Shown here: one piece after another, positions 42,949-51,161 of the stretch
Layout: every line of letters starts with the position of its first letter
Numbering within the stretch: the stretch's first letter is position 1
DNA from: Flavobacterium macacae
Lineage (GTDB): Bacteria; Bacteroidota; Bacteroidia; Flavobacteriales; Flavobacteriaceae
Direction: 5' to 3'
Length of the DNA: 64,000 nucleotides
Assembly (NCBI RefSeq): GCF_003865365.1
Contig: NZ_RQVR01000001.1
Coordinates: 187,118-251,117 of the forward strand
Translations under genes and position numbers: made by a program
The notes under the pieces: generated by a model
What the model was told of the DNA's origin: nothing
The model's database searches: none
What the model saw: the letters and a program-made list of their open reading frames with translations, nothing else

Positions 42949-43965
42949 ATGAAAGAAAAAAATAGTTCAGAGAAAGACGCTAAATTAAAAGCATTACAAT
43001 TAACGCTTGACAAATTAGATAAAACCTACGGAAAAGGTACGGTTATGAAACTGGGAGACAGAGCTGTAGAAGAAGTGGAATCTATTTCTTCAGGTTCTTT
43101 AGGATTAGATTTAGCTCTTGGAGTAAATGGTTACCCAAAGGGAAGAATTATCGAAATCTACGGACCGGAATCTTCAGGTAAAACTACTCTTACATTACAT
43201 GCCATTGCCGAAGCTCAAAAGGCGGGAGGAATCGCTGCTTTTATCGATGCAGAACACGCTTTTGACAGGGGTTATGCTGAAAAACTAGGTGTAGATGTAG
43301 AAAATTTGATCATCTCGCAACCCGATAATGGTGAACAAGCTTTAGAAATTGCAGAAAACTTGATTCGTTCAGGCGCAATTGACATCGTGGTTATTGACTC
43401 TGTGGCTGCTTTGACTCCAAAAAGTGAGATTGAAGGCGAAATGGGAGATTCAAAAATGGGTCTTCATGCACGTTTGATGTCTCAAGCCTTGAGAAAATTG
43501 ACAGGAACAATCAGCAAAACAAATTGTACTGTATTTTTCATCAACCAGTTGAGAGAAAAAATCGGAGTGATGTTCGGAAATCCAGAAACCACTACCGGTG
43601 GTAACGCCTTGAAGTTTTATGCTTCAGTTCGTTTGGATATCAGAAGATCAACTCAAATTAAAGACGGCGATAATGTAATTGGTAACCGAACGAAAGTAAA
43701 AGTTGTCAAAAACAAAGTGGCTCCACCGTTTAAAACGGCAGAATTTGACATCATGTATGGCGAAGGCGTTTCAAAAACAGGAGAAATTTTAGATTTAGCC
43801 GTAGAATTTGAAGTAGTAAAAAAATCAGGATCTTGGTTCAGCTACGGAGAAACAAAATTAGGCCAAGGCCGCGATGCGGTAAAAGCCTTAATAAAAGACA
43901 ATCCAGAAATGGCAGAGGAGCTTGAGCTTAAAATCAAAGCTTTGATAAAAGAGCAAAATGCTTAA
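42949..43965 (+). CDS. recA: Recombinase RecA
   Basis: 338 residues from ATG 42949; GTG 42937 would add four. All RecA marks are present: Walker [11 protein letters not shown] (about 72-81), FIDAEHAFD, Walker [13 protein letters not shown], the L2 loop region [23 protein letters not shown] and a charged C-terminal domain. It forms ATP-dependent filaments on ssDNA for recombination and repair. There is no intein. It is a single gene with its own terminator; no LexA-type box is obvious upstream, which fits the uneven presence of LexA in Bacteroidota. Confidence 0.98.
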   Translation: MKEKNSSEKDAKLKALQLTLDKLDKTYGKGTVMKLGDRAVEEVESISSGSLGLDLALGVNGYPKGRIIEIYGPESSGKTTLTLHAIAEAQKAGGIAAFIDAEHAFDRGYAEKLGVDVENLIISQPDNGEQALEIAENLIRSGAIDIVVIDSVAALTPKSEIEGEMGDSKMGLHARLMSQALRKLTGTISKTNCTVFFINQLREKIGVMFGNPETTTGGNALKFYASVRLDIRRSTQIKDGDNVIGNRTKVKVVKNKVAPPFKTAEFDIMYGEGVSKTGEILDLAVEFEVVKKSGSWFSYGETKLGQGRDAVKALIKDNPEMAEELELKIKALIKEQNA

Positions 43966-43972
43966 TAAATTT

Positions 43973-43999
43973 AACCCGAAATTATTTTCGGGTTTTTTT
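43973..43999 (+). terminator. Terminator after recA
   Basis: AACCCGAAA (43973-43981) and TTTCGGGTT (43986-43994) pair, and a run of T follows. Confidence 0.88.
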
Positions 44000-44065
44000 A
44001 TACCTTGACGCAACCATTGATAAAATGGTGCATCTATCATTAAAGAATAAAAATATTAAATACCA

Positions 44066-44494
44066 ATGAAAAAGTTTGTTACCTTATTTATCCTGGTCAT
44101 TATCGCGACTTTCACCTTTGCTTCTTGCGAACTGAATGACGATAATTCACCTACTTACAATTTTGAATTTGCGATAATTGATTCTGTCGATGTTCCAGAT
44201 CATTTTGTTTTGGGAGAAACCAAAGAAATTACTGTGTATTATAAAAGACCAACTACGTGTCATTTTGAAAACGGGTTTTATTACGAAAAAAATTTAAACA
44301 CAAGAACTTTTGCACTTCAAATGGCAGTAGTAAATAACACCACTTGTGAAGCGCTTGAAGAACAAGTAAGCGAAGCTTCTTTTAATTTTTATGTCTCAAA
44401 TAACGGATCTTACCTCTTTAAATTTTATAATGGCGAAGACGCAGCAGGACAAAATACATTTTTAGAATACGAAATTCCAGTAACTGAAGAATAA
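44066..44494 (+). CDS. Small lipoprotein preceding the sigma factor gene
   Basis: 142 residues. The signal peptide ends in the lipobox F-A-S-C-E (Cys about residue 20). The mature part is a beta-rich domain with FAIIDSVDVPDHFVLGETKEITVYYKRPTTCHFENGF near residue 40-75 and YLFKFYNGEDAAGQNTFLEYEIPV at the end, so an immunoglobulin-like fold is plausible. I do not recognise a family. It lies 20 bp upstream of the ECF sigma factor gene and on the same strand, so it may be part of the same regulon or act as a surface component of that signalling system. Confidence 0.7.
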   Translation: MKKFVTLFILVIIATFTFASCELNDDNSPTYNFEFAIIDSVDVPDHFVLGETKEITVYYKRPTTCHFENGFYYEKNLNTRTFALQMAVVNNTTCEALEEQVSEASFNFYVSNNGSYLFKFYNGEDAAGQNTFLEYEIPVTEE

Positions 44495-44514
44495 TTAACT
44501 TATATAAAAACACT

Positions 44515-45060
44515 TTGAGTTTAGATCAGCTCATACACGGTTGTAGCCATAACGATACTAAAGCTCAAGAACAATTATATAAGTTGCTTTCTCCAAAATT
44601 GTTCAGCGTTTGCTTAAAGTATTCGAGAAATTATACCGAAGCCGAAGATAATCTTCAGGACGGATTCCTTATTATTTTTAAGAAAATAGGGCAGTTTAAT
44701 TTCAAGGGATCGTTTGAAGGCTGGGCAAAAAGGGTGATGGTCAACAATGTGTTGCAACAATATCGAGGAAATACCGTCTTTGAAATAGTCAATGACAACA
44801 TTCCTGACGAAGAGGAATTAGAAATAGAGGATGGAAATATTTCGCTCGACTTTTTAATGAAAATAATCCAGGAATTGCCTGACCGATACCGACTGGTTTT
44901 TAATTTATATGTAATGGATGGCTATTCCCACAAAGAAATTTCAGAAATGCTTGAAATCACAACCGGAACCACTAAATCAAATCTTGCCCGTGCAAAGATG
45001 ATCTTAAAGGAAAAAATAGAAGCTCAAGCCGGAAACGGAAATTTTACAGCAGCAAAATGA
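44515..45060 (+). CDS. ECF-type RNA polymerase sigma factor
   Basis: 181 residues. Region 2 holds YKLLSPKLFSVCLKYSRNYTEAEDNLQDGFLIIFKKIGQF and FEGWAKRVMVNNVLQQYR; region 4 holds LPDRYRLVFNLYVMDGYSHKEISEMLEI and TTKSNLARAKMILKEKI. There is no region 1 or 3, which marks an extracytoplasmic-function sigma. The start is TTG at 44515, with no ATG before region 2. Its stop overlaps the ATG of the next gene (ATGA). That gene encodes a membrane-spanning protein that is probably its anti-sigma factor. Confidence 0.92.
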   Translation: MSLDQLIHGCSHNDTKAQEQLYKLLSPKLFSVCLKYSRNYTEAEDNLQDGFLIIFKKIGQFNFKGSFEGWAKRVMVNNVLQQYRGNTVFEIVNDNIPDEEELEIEDGNISLDFLMKIIQELPDRYRLVFNLYVMDGYSHKEISEMLEITTGTTKSNLARAKMILKEKIEAQAGNGNFTAAK

Positions 45061-46631
45061 GTGATAAAAAAAATATAGAAAGGCTTTTTCAAGAAAAGTT
45101 CAAAGATTTTGAAGTGGCGCCCCCACAGAGAGTCTGGGATAATATTGAAGTCGCACTTACAAAGAAGAAAAAACGCAAAGTGATTCCGATCTGGTTTCGA
45201 CTTTCGGGCGTGGCCGCTTTGTTGCTTGTTGGAATATTAATTGGTTATGGAATTTTAAACAATTCACCAAAAATTAATCCAAATAACGGAATCGTAAATC
45301 AAGAAAATGATGATTTGCAAAATGACAACGGAAAGAATCTTATTCCGATAAAAAATAATGATGCAATAACAGAGACTAATGAATTGAACGATTCAAATCC
45401 TGAAAAAACCAATGCGGTTGATTCGGATAAAAATTCACAAAATGATGCTGTTGTCAATCAAGAAGTTTCTGAAGAATTGACACCTAGAGACAACAACAAC
45501 AGATTAAAAAATAAAAACACAGCCGTTACTTATTCGCAAAATAAAAAAACAACTTCTGTAAAAGACAAGAAAAAAGATAATTTACAGCTTACTTCTGAAA
45601 ACAACTTGATTGCAAATGGTACAGAAAATAAATCTGAGAATCAAATCAAAAACGAAGTTGCCAAATCTACCGAAAGCAAAAATAACGACGCTATCGCAAA
45701 TCAGGAAAGCTCAAAATTTAAAGAAAATCAAAATCCTACTTTAGAAAATAACAAAATTGCTGTTGAAAAAGGAATAACTAAAAAAAAAACAGAGATTGCT
45801 TTTGACTTAAAAGCACTTGAAGAACAAAAAAAGGATTCGGCAGCTGTTGCTGTTGCCGTTCCTAATCCGCTGGAAGAATCGCTATTGCAACAAGAAAAAG
45901 AAAAACAAGCGGCAACAGAAACTAAAGTAAATAGGTGGCAAATTACGTCAAACGTAGCCCCTATTTATTTTAGCTCTGCTTCCAATGGTTCGCCCATTTC
46001 TGACGAATTCTCAGATAACAGCAAGAATTATGAAAAGAACATGAGTTATGGTGTAGGCGTAAATTATGCGCTGTCAAACAAATGGTCTGTACGCGGCGGC
46101 GTAAATAAATTGACTTTAGGTTACAACACTAATGATATTGTGTATTATGCAGGGCTGTCGGATGCTGCTGCAAAAAATTCAAATGGTTATGCTTCAAAGG
46201 GAACTAATATAATTGTGGAAGACAATTCTGCTGTAAATGTGCTTTCTTTTGATAATGTTCCAGGAAAAACACCGGGATATTTGAACCAGACGATGGGATA
46301 TATTGAAGTTCCAATAGAGCTTTCCTATAAAATTTTGGACAAAAAATTTGGCATTGAACTTATTGGAGGAATGAGCACCCTGTTTTTAAATGAAAACAAT
46401 CTTTCTGTTGTTTCTAACGGATATTCTGTAAATGCTGGAAAAGCCGATAATTTAAATGATGTTTCATTTACATCTAATATCGGTTTAGGTTTTAAATATA
46501 AATTTTGGACATCATTTCAAGCCAATGTAGAACCAAAATTCAAATATCAATTGAATACTTTCAGTGACAATGAAGGCGGTTTCAAGCCCTACTTCATTGG
46601 AATTTATTCTGGATTAAGTTTTAGTTTTTAA
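45057..46631 (+). CDS. Predicted trans-envelope anti-sigma factor with outer-membrane barrel
   Basis: 524 residues in four parts. A cytoplasmic N-terminus of about 42 residues has PPQRVWDNIEVALTKKKKRK. One inner-membrane helix spans about 43-66 (VIPIWFRLSGVAALLLVGIL). A long low-complexity periplasmic stretch rich in Asn, Lys, Glu and Ser (about 67-295) follows. A C-terminal beta-barrel of about 225 residues ends in SGLSFSF. No signal peptide is present: the helix sits after a cytoplasmic head. Such a chain would span both membranes. It is translationally coupled to an ECF sigma gene, which fits the dual membrane-spanning anti-sigma (Dma) type described in Bacteroides. Function is inferred from architecture and position. 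Confidence 0.8.
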   Translation: MSDKKNIERLFQEKFKDFEVAPPQRVWDNIEVALTKKKKRKVIPIWFRLSGVAALLLVGILIGYGILNNSPKINPNNGIVNQENDDLQNDNGKNLIPIKNNDAITETNELNDSNPEKTNAVDSDKNSQNDAVVNQEVSEELTPRDNNNRLKNKNTAVTYSQNKKTTSVKDKKKDNLQLTSENNLIANGTENKSENQIKNEVAKSTESKNNDAIANQESSKFKENQNPTLENNKIAVEKGITKKKTEIAFDLKALEEQKKDSAAVAVAVPNPLEESLLQQEKEKQAATETKVNRWQITSNVAPIYFSSASNGSPISDEFSDNSKNYEKNMSYGVGVNYALSNKWSVRGGVNKLTLGYNTNDIVYYAGLSDAAAKNSNGYASKGTNIIVEDNSAVNVLSFDNVPGKTPGYLNQTMGYIEVPIELSYKILDKKFGIELIGGMSTLFLNENNLSVVSNGYSVNAGKADNLNDVSFTSNIGLGFKYKFWTSFQANVEPKFKYQLNTFSDNEGGFKPYFIGIYSGLSFSF

Positions 46632-46701
46632 TAAAAATTTAGTTGGTTTTTATAGTTTTAAAATTAGTTAAGTACGTCATTATTATACGTTAATGACAAA
46701 G

Positions 46702-46729
46702 AAAAGCGCCCTGGTTAGGCGCTTTTTTT
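46702..46729. terminator. Terminator between the anti-sigma and acyltransferase genes
   Basis: AAAAGCGCC (46702-46710) and GGCGCTTTT (46718-46726) pair, with A and T tracts on the two sides. It overlaps the last codons of the convergent acyltransferase gene. Confidence 0.85.
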
Positions 46730-47476
46730 GTTCTTAAATTTCAGTAATTGCTCATAAATAATTGCTTTTACTTTTTCTCTTATTTCTTTGATATCCTTCT
46801 TTTCTGCTACATTTTTTCCGGTGGTATCAATAAAATGATGCACTTTGGCGCGCATTAATCCTGGGCTTCCGCTTAAAAAGGTATATGAAAATCGTTTTTT
46901 ATTATCCGGAAACGTAATCGGCACAATAGGGATTTGATGTTCCAATGCCAATCTAAAAGCACCATCCTTAAATTCATCTAACAAAATCGATTCGTCATCA
47001 GGAACGCCTCCTTCGGGAAAAATACAAATACTTAAACCTTGAGCCAATCTTTTCTGTGCTCTTTCAAAAACTTCCATTCTGCTTTTTGAGCTTTTTCTAT
47101 CGACTAAAATACAAGTTCTTTTGTAGAAAAACCCAAACAAAGGAATTTTTGCCAATTCCACTTTACCCACAAAAACAAATGGATTTCTAGCAACAACCAA
47201 CATCAGCATAATATCGGTCATTGACGTGTGGTTGGAAACCAACATGTAGCTTTTTCCTGGCTCCAATTCTTGTTCGCGCTCAATTATGTAATAAAAGCCC
47301 ATTCCAAAGAGAATCACTTTGGCCCAAATTCTGGCCATCACAAAAAAGTAAGGATACCATTTTTCTTTTAAAATAGAAACCACCAAAAAAGGAAGCATCA
47401 CTATAATTGGCAAACCAAGCATAATATAAAACCAGATGCGCCATAGAACCCAAAAAATTATTTTAAAAAATCGCAT
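46715..47476 (-). CDS. 1-acyl-sn-glycerol-3-phosphate acyltransferase (PlsC-like), second copy
   Basis: 253 residues. The H-x4-D motif is N-H-T-S-M-T-D (about 82-88), and the glycerol-phosphate site is F-P-E-G-G-V-P (about 154-160), slightly different from the F-P-E-G-T-R-S of the first copy. Two hydrophobic N-terminal segments anchor it. The changed second motif suggests a different acceptor, for example a lyso-phospholipid or an amino-lipid; this is inferred. It stands alone, divergent from trpS. Confidence 0.87.
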   Translation of the reverse strand: MRFFKIIFWVLWRIWFYIMLGLPIIVMLPFLVVSILKEKWYPYFFVMARIWAKVILFGMGFYYIIEREQELEPGKSYMLVSNHTSMTDIMLMLVVARNPFVFVGKVELAKIPLFGFFYKRTCILVDRKSSKSRMEVFERAQKRLAQGLSICIFPEGGVPDDESILLDEFKDGAFRLALEHQIPIVPITFPDNKKRFSYTFLSGSPGLMRAKVHHFIDTTGKNVAEKKDIKEIREKVKAIIYEQLLKFKNKKSA

Positions 47477-47576
47477 TTATATTATTTGTTAGAAACTTCC
47501 GAAGAAAATGAAACTTGGATTTTAAATTTTGTGTTCCAAATGTAAGAATTCAAAGCTTAGTTTTTGATAAAACATT

Positions 47577-47584
47577 TACCTTTG
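47577..47584 (+). promoter_or_regulatory. -7 promoter element for trpS
   Basis: TACCTTTG fits TAnnTTTG and lies 16 bp before the ATG at 47601. No clear -33 at usual spacing. Confidence 0.5.
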
Positions 47585-47600
47585 CAAAAATTAAGTAATT

Positions 47601-48575
47601 ATGTCAAAAATCCTTACAGGAATTCAAAGCACAGGAACGCCACATTTAGGTAACCTGCTTGGTGCGCTTTTGCCCGCTATTGAATTATCAAACAAACCAG
47701 AAAACCAGTCGTATCTTTTTATCGCTGATTTGCACTCAATTACGCAAATCAAAGATGGAGAAACTTTGCGTGAAAATACGTATAGCACGGCTTCAAGTTG
47801 GCTTGCCTGTGGATTAGATGTAGAAAAAGTAGTTTTTTACCGCCAGTCAGATGTTCCTCAAACAACCGAATTATCATGGTATTTGAGTTGCTTTTTTCCG
47901 TTTCAAAGATTGACTTTGGCACATTCTTTTAAAGACAAAGCCGATAGACTTTCTGATGTAAACGCTGGATTATTTACCTATCCAATGTTGATGGCCGCTG
48001 ATATTCTTTTATATGATGCTGAATTTGTTCCGGTTGGAAAAGACCAATTGCAACACATTGAAATCACGCGCGACGTGGCTTCAAGATTCAACAACCAGAT
48101 GGGAGAAACTTTTATTTTGCCAGAATCCTACACTCAAGAAGACACCAAATATGTTCCCGGAACAAATGGTGGAAAAATGAGCAAATCAGCCAATAACATC
48201 ATCAATATCTTTTTAGAAGATAAGGCGCTGCGCAAACAAGTGATGTCAATTGAAACCGACAGCACGCCGCTTGAAGATCCAAAAGATACGGCAACCTGCA
48301 AGATTTTTGCCATCTATAAATTGCTTGCAACTGAAACGCAACTGGCAGAAATAACCGAAAAATATAAAAACGCAAATAAAGATTTTGGTTGGGGACACGC
48401 CAAGCAAGCTTTATTCGAATTAATCGTAGAAAAATTCAAAGTAGAAAGAGAAAAATATGCTTACTACATGAACAACAAACACGAAGTGGACAGATTATTG
48501 CTCCAAGGTGCAGAAAAAGCAAGAGAAAAAGCAAATGAAGTGTTGCAACGCGTTAGACAAAAATTAGGATATTAA
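47601..48575 (+). CDS. trpS: Tryptophanyl-tRNA synthetase
   Basis: A 324-residue class I aminoacyl-tRNA synthetase. The HIGH-type motif is P-H-L-G-N near residue 14 (GIQSTGTPHLGNLLGALLPA); the KMSKS loop is G-G-K-M-S-K-S near residue 194. ADLHSITQ and DILLYDAEFVPVGKDQLQHIEITRDVA are typical of TrpRS. It charges tRNA(Trp) with tryptophan in the cytoplasm. Complete; single gene with a terminator directly after. No trp operator or attenuator is visible upstream. Confidence 0.97.
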   Translation: MSKILTGIQSTGTPHLGNLLGALLPAIELSNKPENQSYLFIADLHSITQIKDGETLRENTYSTASSWLACGLDVEKVVFYRQSDVPQTTELSWYLSCFFPFQRLTLAHSFKDKADRLSDVNAGLFTYPMLMAADILLYDAEFVPVGKDQLQHIEITRDVASRFNNQMGETFILPESYTQEDTKYVPGTNGGKMSKSANNIINIFLEDKALRKQVMSIETDSTPLEDPKDTATCKIFAIYKLLATETQLAEITEKYKNANKDFGWGHAKQALFELIVEKFKVEREKYAYYMNNKHEVDRLLLQGAEKAREKANEVLQRVRQKLGY

Positions 48576-48578
48576 ACG

Positions 48579-48606
48579 AAAATCCCTGCAATTGCAGGGA
48601 TTTTTT
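48579..48606. terminator. Bidirectional terminator between trpS and dprA
   Basis: AATCCCTGCA and TGCAGGGATT form a near-perfect palindrome around 48590, with A tract on the left and T tract on the right. Confidence 0.88.
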
Positions 48607-48608
48607 AT

Positions 48609-49712
48609 TTAAATAGCTTCAAACAACTTCCCTGGCAACGGACGAACCACGCCTTTCAATTCCATATTTAATAAAATGGAAGAAATTTTGTACACCGGAA
48701 ATTCACATTCCAAGGCAATAATATCTAATAATTCTTTGCCAGATTTCAGCAGATAATCATAGATTTTTTGTTCGTCGTTGTCCAATTCTACAAACAATTG
48801 CTTTTGAACCGGTTTTGATTTTTCAGAATCCAAATCCCAGTTGAGCATATAAATTAAATCTGCCGCAGAAGTCATCAAATTTGCTTTTTGGGTTTTGATT
48901 AAATTGTTACAGCCTCGGCTGTATTTATCAGTTGACCTTCCCGGAAACGCAAAAACATCACGATTGTAATCCATTGCCATATTTGCCGTAATCAGCGAAC
49001 CGCCCTTATCAGCAGATTCAATGACAATCGTGGCTTCAGACATTCCGGCCACAATGCGATTTCTTTTGACGAAATTCTCCTTGTCAGGATTAGAATTACT
49101 CCAAAACTCTGTAATAAAACCGCCGTTTTCTTCCATTTTTGCAACATATTTGGTATGTACTTTTGGATACACCTGATTCAATCCGTGCGCCAAAATGCCA
49201 ATGGTCTGCAAGTTATTTTCCATGGCAGCCTGATGCGCCACAATATCAACGCCGTAGGCAAAACCGCTCACAATTATCGGATCCAGCGGCGCCAGATCAG
49301 CAATCAATTTCTTGCACGATTCCATTCCGTACGAAGTAATTTGGCGCGTTCCCACGATGCTGATGATTTTTCTGTTTTTAAAATCAATGTTTCCTGATGA
49401 GAAAAGCAAGATGGGTCCGTCGATGCAATGTTTTAGTTTTTCAGGATAATTATCATCCTGAAAAAACAGCGTGTCGATATGATTTTCTTTGATAAATTGA
49501 AGTTCTTTTTCTGCTTTTTCAAAAACAGATTTATCTTTCAGGTTTTTGATTAAGATGCTTCCAATTCCATCAATGCTGGACAGCTTTGAAGCTTTAGATT
49601 CAAACACATTTTTGGCTGTTCCAAAATGGTTGAGCAGTTTTTTAGCGACGATATCGCCCACTAACTCCACTTTTTGCAGTGCTAACACATAAAATAATTC
49701 TTCTTCGTACAT
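48609..49712 (-). CDS. dprA: DNA processing protein DprA
   Basis: 367 residues. An N-terminal helix-hairpin-helix/SAM-like segment (LVGDIVAKKLLNHFG, LSSIDGIGSILIKNL) is followed by the DprA Rossmann domain. Its marks are ISIVGTRQITSYG, ILVSGFAYGVDIVAHQAA (as IIVSGFAYGVDIVAHQAAM) and GSLITANMAMDYNRDVFAFPG. A C-terminal winged-helix (ELLDIIALECEFPVYKISSILLNMELKGVVRPLPG) closes the protein. DprA binds incoming ssDNA and loads RecA during natural transformation. It is a single gene, convergent with trpS. Confidence 0.96.
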   Translation of the reverse strand: MYEEELFYVLALQKVELVGDIVAKKLLNHFGTAKNVFESKASKLSSIDGIGSILIKNLKDKSVFEKAEKELQFIKENHIDTLFFQDDNYPEKLKHCIDGPILLFSSGNIDFKNRKIISIVGTRQITSYGMESCKKLIADLAPLDPIIVSGFAYGVDIVAHQAAMENNLQTIGILAHGLNQVYPKVHTKYVAKMEENGGFITEFWSNSNPDKENFVKRNRIVAGMSEATIVIESADKGGSLITANMAMDYNRDVFAFPGRSTDKYSRGCNNLIKTQKANLMTSAADLIYMLNWDLDSEKSKPVQKQLFVELDNDEQKIYDYLLKSGKELLDIIALECEFPVYKISSILLNMELKGVVRPLPGKLFEAI

Positions 49713-49777
49713 GGCAAATAATTGAATATCAAAGAAAACACTTTTTTTTAGATTGTTAATAAAATTTGTTGATAAAA

Positions 49778-49808
49778 TTTTGCCCTGACCAATGATTGGC
49801 TAACTTTG
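49778..49808 (+). promoter_or_regulatory. Promoter of the HU-like/SPOR protein gene
   Basis: TTTG (49778-49781), 19 bp spacer, TAACTTTG (49801-49808): an exact Bacteroidota promoter. The ATG follows at 49813, so the transcript would begin at about the start codon and be nearly leaderless. Confidence 0.75.
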
Positions 49809-49812
49809 TTTT

Positions 49813-50754
49813 ATGAAGATGGAACACCACATATCACAACTTTTATACAGATACCAATGCGTTTCGGTACCTGGTTTCGGCGCTTTTTTGACCGAAATCC
49901 AATCTGCCCGTCTTAACGAAAGCGCTGCCTCTTTTTACCCGCCAAGAAAAGTCGTTTCTTTTAATTTTCATTTAAAAAACAATGATGGCTTGTTAGCAAA
50001 CCACATTTCCCAAGCTGAAAAAATCACCTATGAAGATGCCGTAAAAAACATCGAGAGTGAAGTTTTAAACTGGAAATACCAATTGCAGCAAAGCCAAACT
50101 TTACAAATAAAAAACATCGGGCAATTCTCTGTGAATTCAGAAAACAATTTGGTTTTTGAATCCTTTGACAGCTTGAATTACCTGACAGATTCTTTTGGAT
50201 TGAGCACCTTTGTGTCGCCAAAAATCCAAAGAGAAATCTACAAGCAGGAAGTAGAAGCTTTAGAAGAAAAAGCGCCGATTCTCTTCACACCAGAAAAAAG
50301 AAAGAATTCTTATTTAAAATATGCTGCGGTTTTCGTTCTTGGACTTGGCGCTGCTGGTTTCTTTGGGAACAATTATTACAACGAGCATCAAAACACATTG
50401 ACTTCAGAGCAATTGATGGTTGAAAAATCAGTACAGCAAAAAGTAGAAAATAAAATTCAAGAAGCTACTTTCTTTATTGAAAGCCCGCTACCAGCCGTGA
50501 AATTGACCGTTAAGGAAGAAAAAATGGCGTATCATATTGTTGCCGGCGCTTTCAGAAATGAAGCCAATGCACAAAAAATCTACGAAAGATTAAGCAAAAA
50601 AGGCTTTAAGTCAAGAAGAATAGAACAAAACAATCACGGCTTGCATCCGGTGCTTTATGGCAGTTTTTCTACCTATTCAGAAGCCCAAAAAGAAATGTCT
50701 AAAATACAGAAAACTGAAAATCGCGAAGCTTGGCTTCTGATTAAAGAGTTATAA
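49813..50754 (+). CDS. Membrane protein with HU-like N-terminus and SPOR C-terminus
   Basis: 313 residues. The N-terminal region (about 1-135; ISQLLYRYQCVSVPGFGAFLTEI, VVSFNFHLKNNDGLLANHIS, LQIKNIGQFSVNSENNLVFE) matches the bacterial CCDC81-like HU domains, related to HU/IHF DNA-binding folds. One membrane helix lies at about 176-190. The last 80 residues (AYHIVAGAFRNEANAQKIYERL, YGSFSTYSEAQKEM) are a SPOR domain, which binds denuded peptidoglycan at division sites. The chain thus links a cytoplasmic HU-like part to the septal cell wall. A second in-frame ATG at 49819 may be the true start, since the transcript may begin at the first. Confidence 0.88.
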   Translation: MKMEHHISQLLYRYQCVSVPGFGAFLTEIQSARLNESAASFYPPRKVVSFNFHLKNNDGLLANHISQAEKITYEDAVKNIESEVLNWKYQLQQSQTLQIKNIGQFSVNSENNLVFESFDSLNYLTDSFGLSTFVSPKIQREIYKQEVEALEEKAPILFTPEKRKNSYLKYAAVFVLGLGAAGFFGNNYYNEHQNTLTSEQLMVEKSVQQKVENKIQEATFFIESPLPAVKLTVKEEKMAYHIVAGAFRNEANAQKIYERLSKKGFKSRRIEQNNHGLHPVLYGSFSTYSEAQKEMSKIQKTENREAWLLIKEL

Positions 50755-50759
50755 TTCAA

Positions 50760-50786
50760 ATCCCGATTCGTTCGGGATTTTTTTTG
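50760..50786 (+). terminator. Terminator after the SPOR gene
   Basis: ATCCCGA (50760-50766) and TCGGGAT (50772-50778) pair, then eight T. Confidence 0.85.
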
Positions 50787-50817
50787 CAGCGAATCTTCCC
50801 GCGAATCAGCAAGCCCT

Positions 50818-50897
50818 ATTCCTGCTGCGGCAACTCGCTTTAAACCGGTTTGGTGACCGGTTTAAGAGCTCAGGCAATTGCCGTATCAGCGCTATTT
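50818..50897 (+). repeat. Dispersed structured repeat, copy B
   Basis: This 80-bp stretch is the partner of 6467-6545, with the shared blocks CCTGCTGCGG, ACTCGCTTTA, TTTGG, TAAGAGCTCA and ATCAG-GCTATTT. Here the hairpin is TTAAACCGGT / ACCGGTTTAA, a perfect 10-bp stem around TTGGTG. Four of the stem pairs differ from copy A but still pair. A long open frame (from 50850) runs through it into the thioesterase gene, but that frame is not conserved between copies. The second element (50972-51110) follows after 74 bp. Confidence 0.75.
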
Positions 50898-50971
50898 GAG
50901 AAACCATTTGCCTTTTTGCAATCCTCGGGATTAATCGCTGTCGATTTAGTTTGTCAACAAACTGCGTCACC

Positions 50972-51110
50972 AGCCCCGATTGAACCGAAAACCCCGGAAG
51001 CCGAAAAGCTATTTTTTCTTGCCGGAAAAATGCGACCGGAGGAAGCTCTTTTTGTGGCGTTGAAAAAAAGCTTTTTGGCTGAGGAGTTGCAGGGAAAAGC
51101 GGGAATAGCT
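50972..51110 (+). repeat. Structured dispersed element, second copy of the AGCCCCGATTG type
   Basis: The element runs from AGCCCCGATTG (50972-50982) to AAAGCGGGAATAGC (51096-51109), the same borders as at 31447-31518. AGCCGAAAAGCT (50999-51010) and AGCTTTTTGGCT (51069-51080) form an 11-of-12-bp internal stem. The central part is longer than in the first copy. It lies between repeat copy B and the thioesterase start, in place of an ordinary promoter region, and ends 52 bp before the ATG. Confidence 0.6.
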
Positions 51111-51143
51111 TCAAAAAAATACAGAAAACTGTTGTGTATCTCT

Positions 51144-51151
51144 TACCTTTG
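51144..51151 (+). promoter_or_regulatory. -7 promoter element for the thioesterase gene
   Basis: TACCTTTG fits TAnnTTTG, 10 bp before ATG 51162. It supports the short start and argues against reading through the repeats. Confidence 0.5.
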
Positions 51152-51161
51152 CCAAAAAAAG

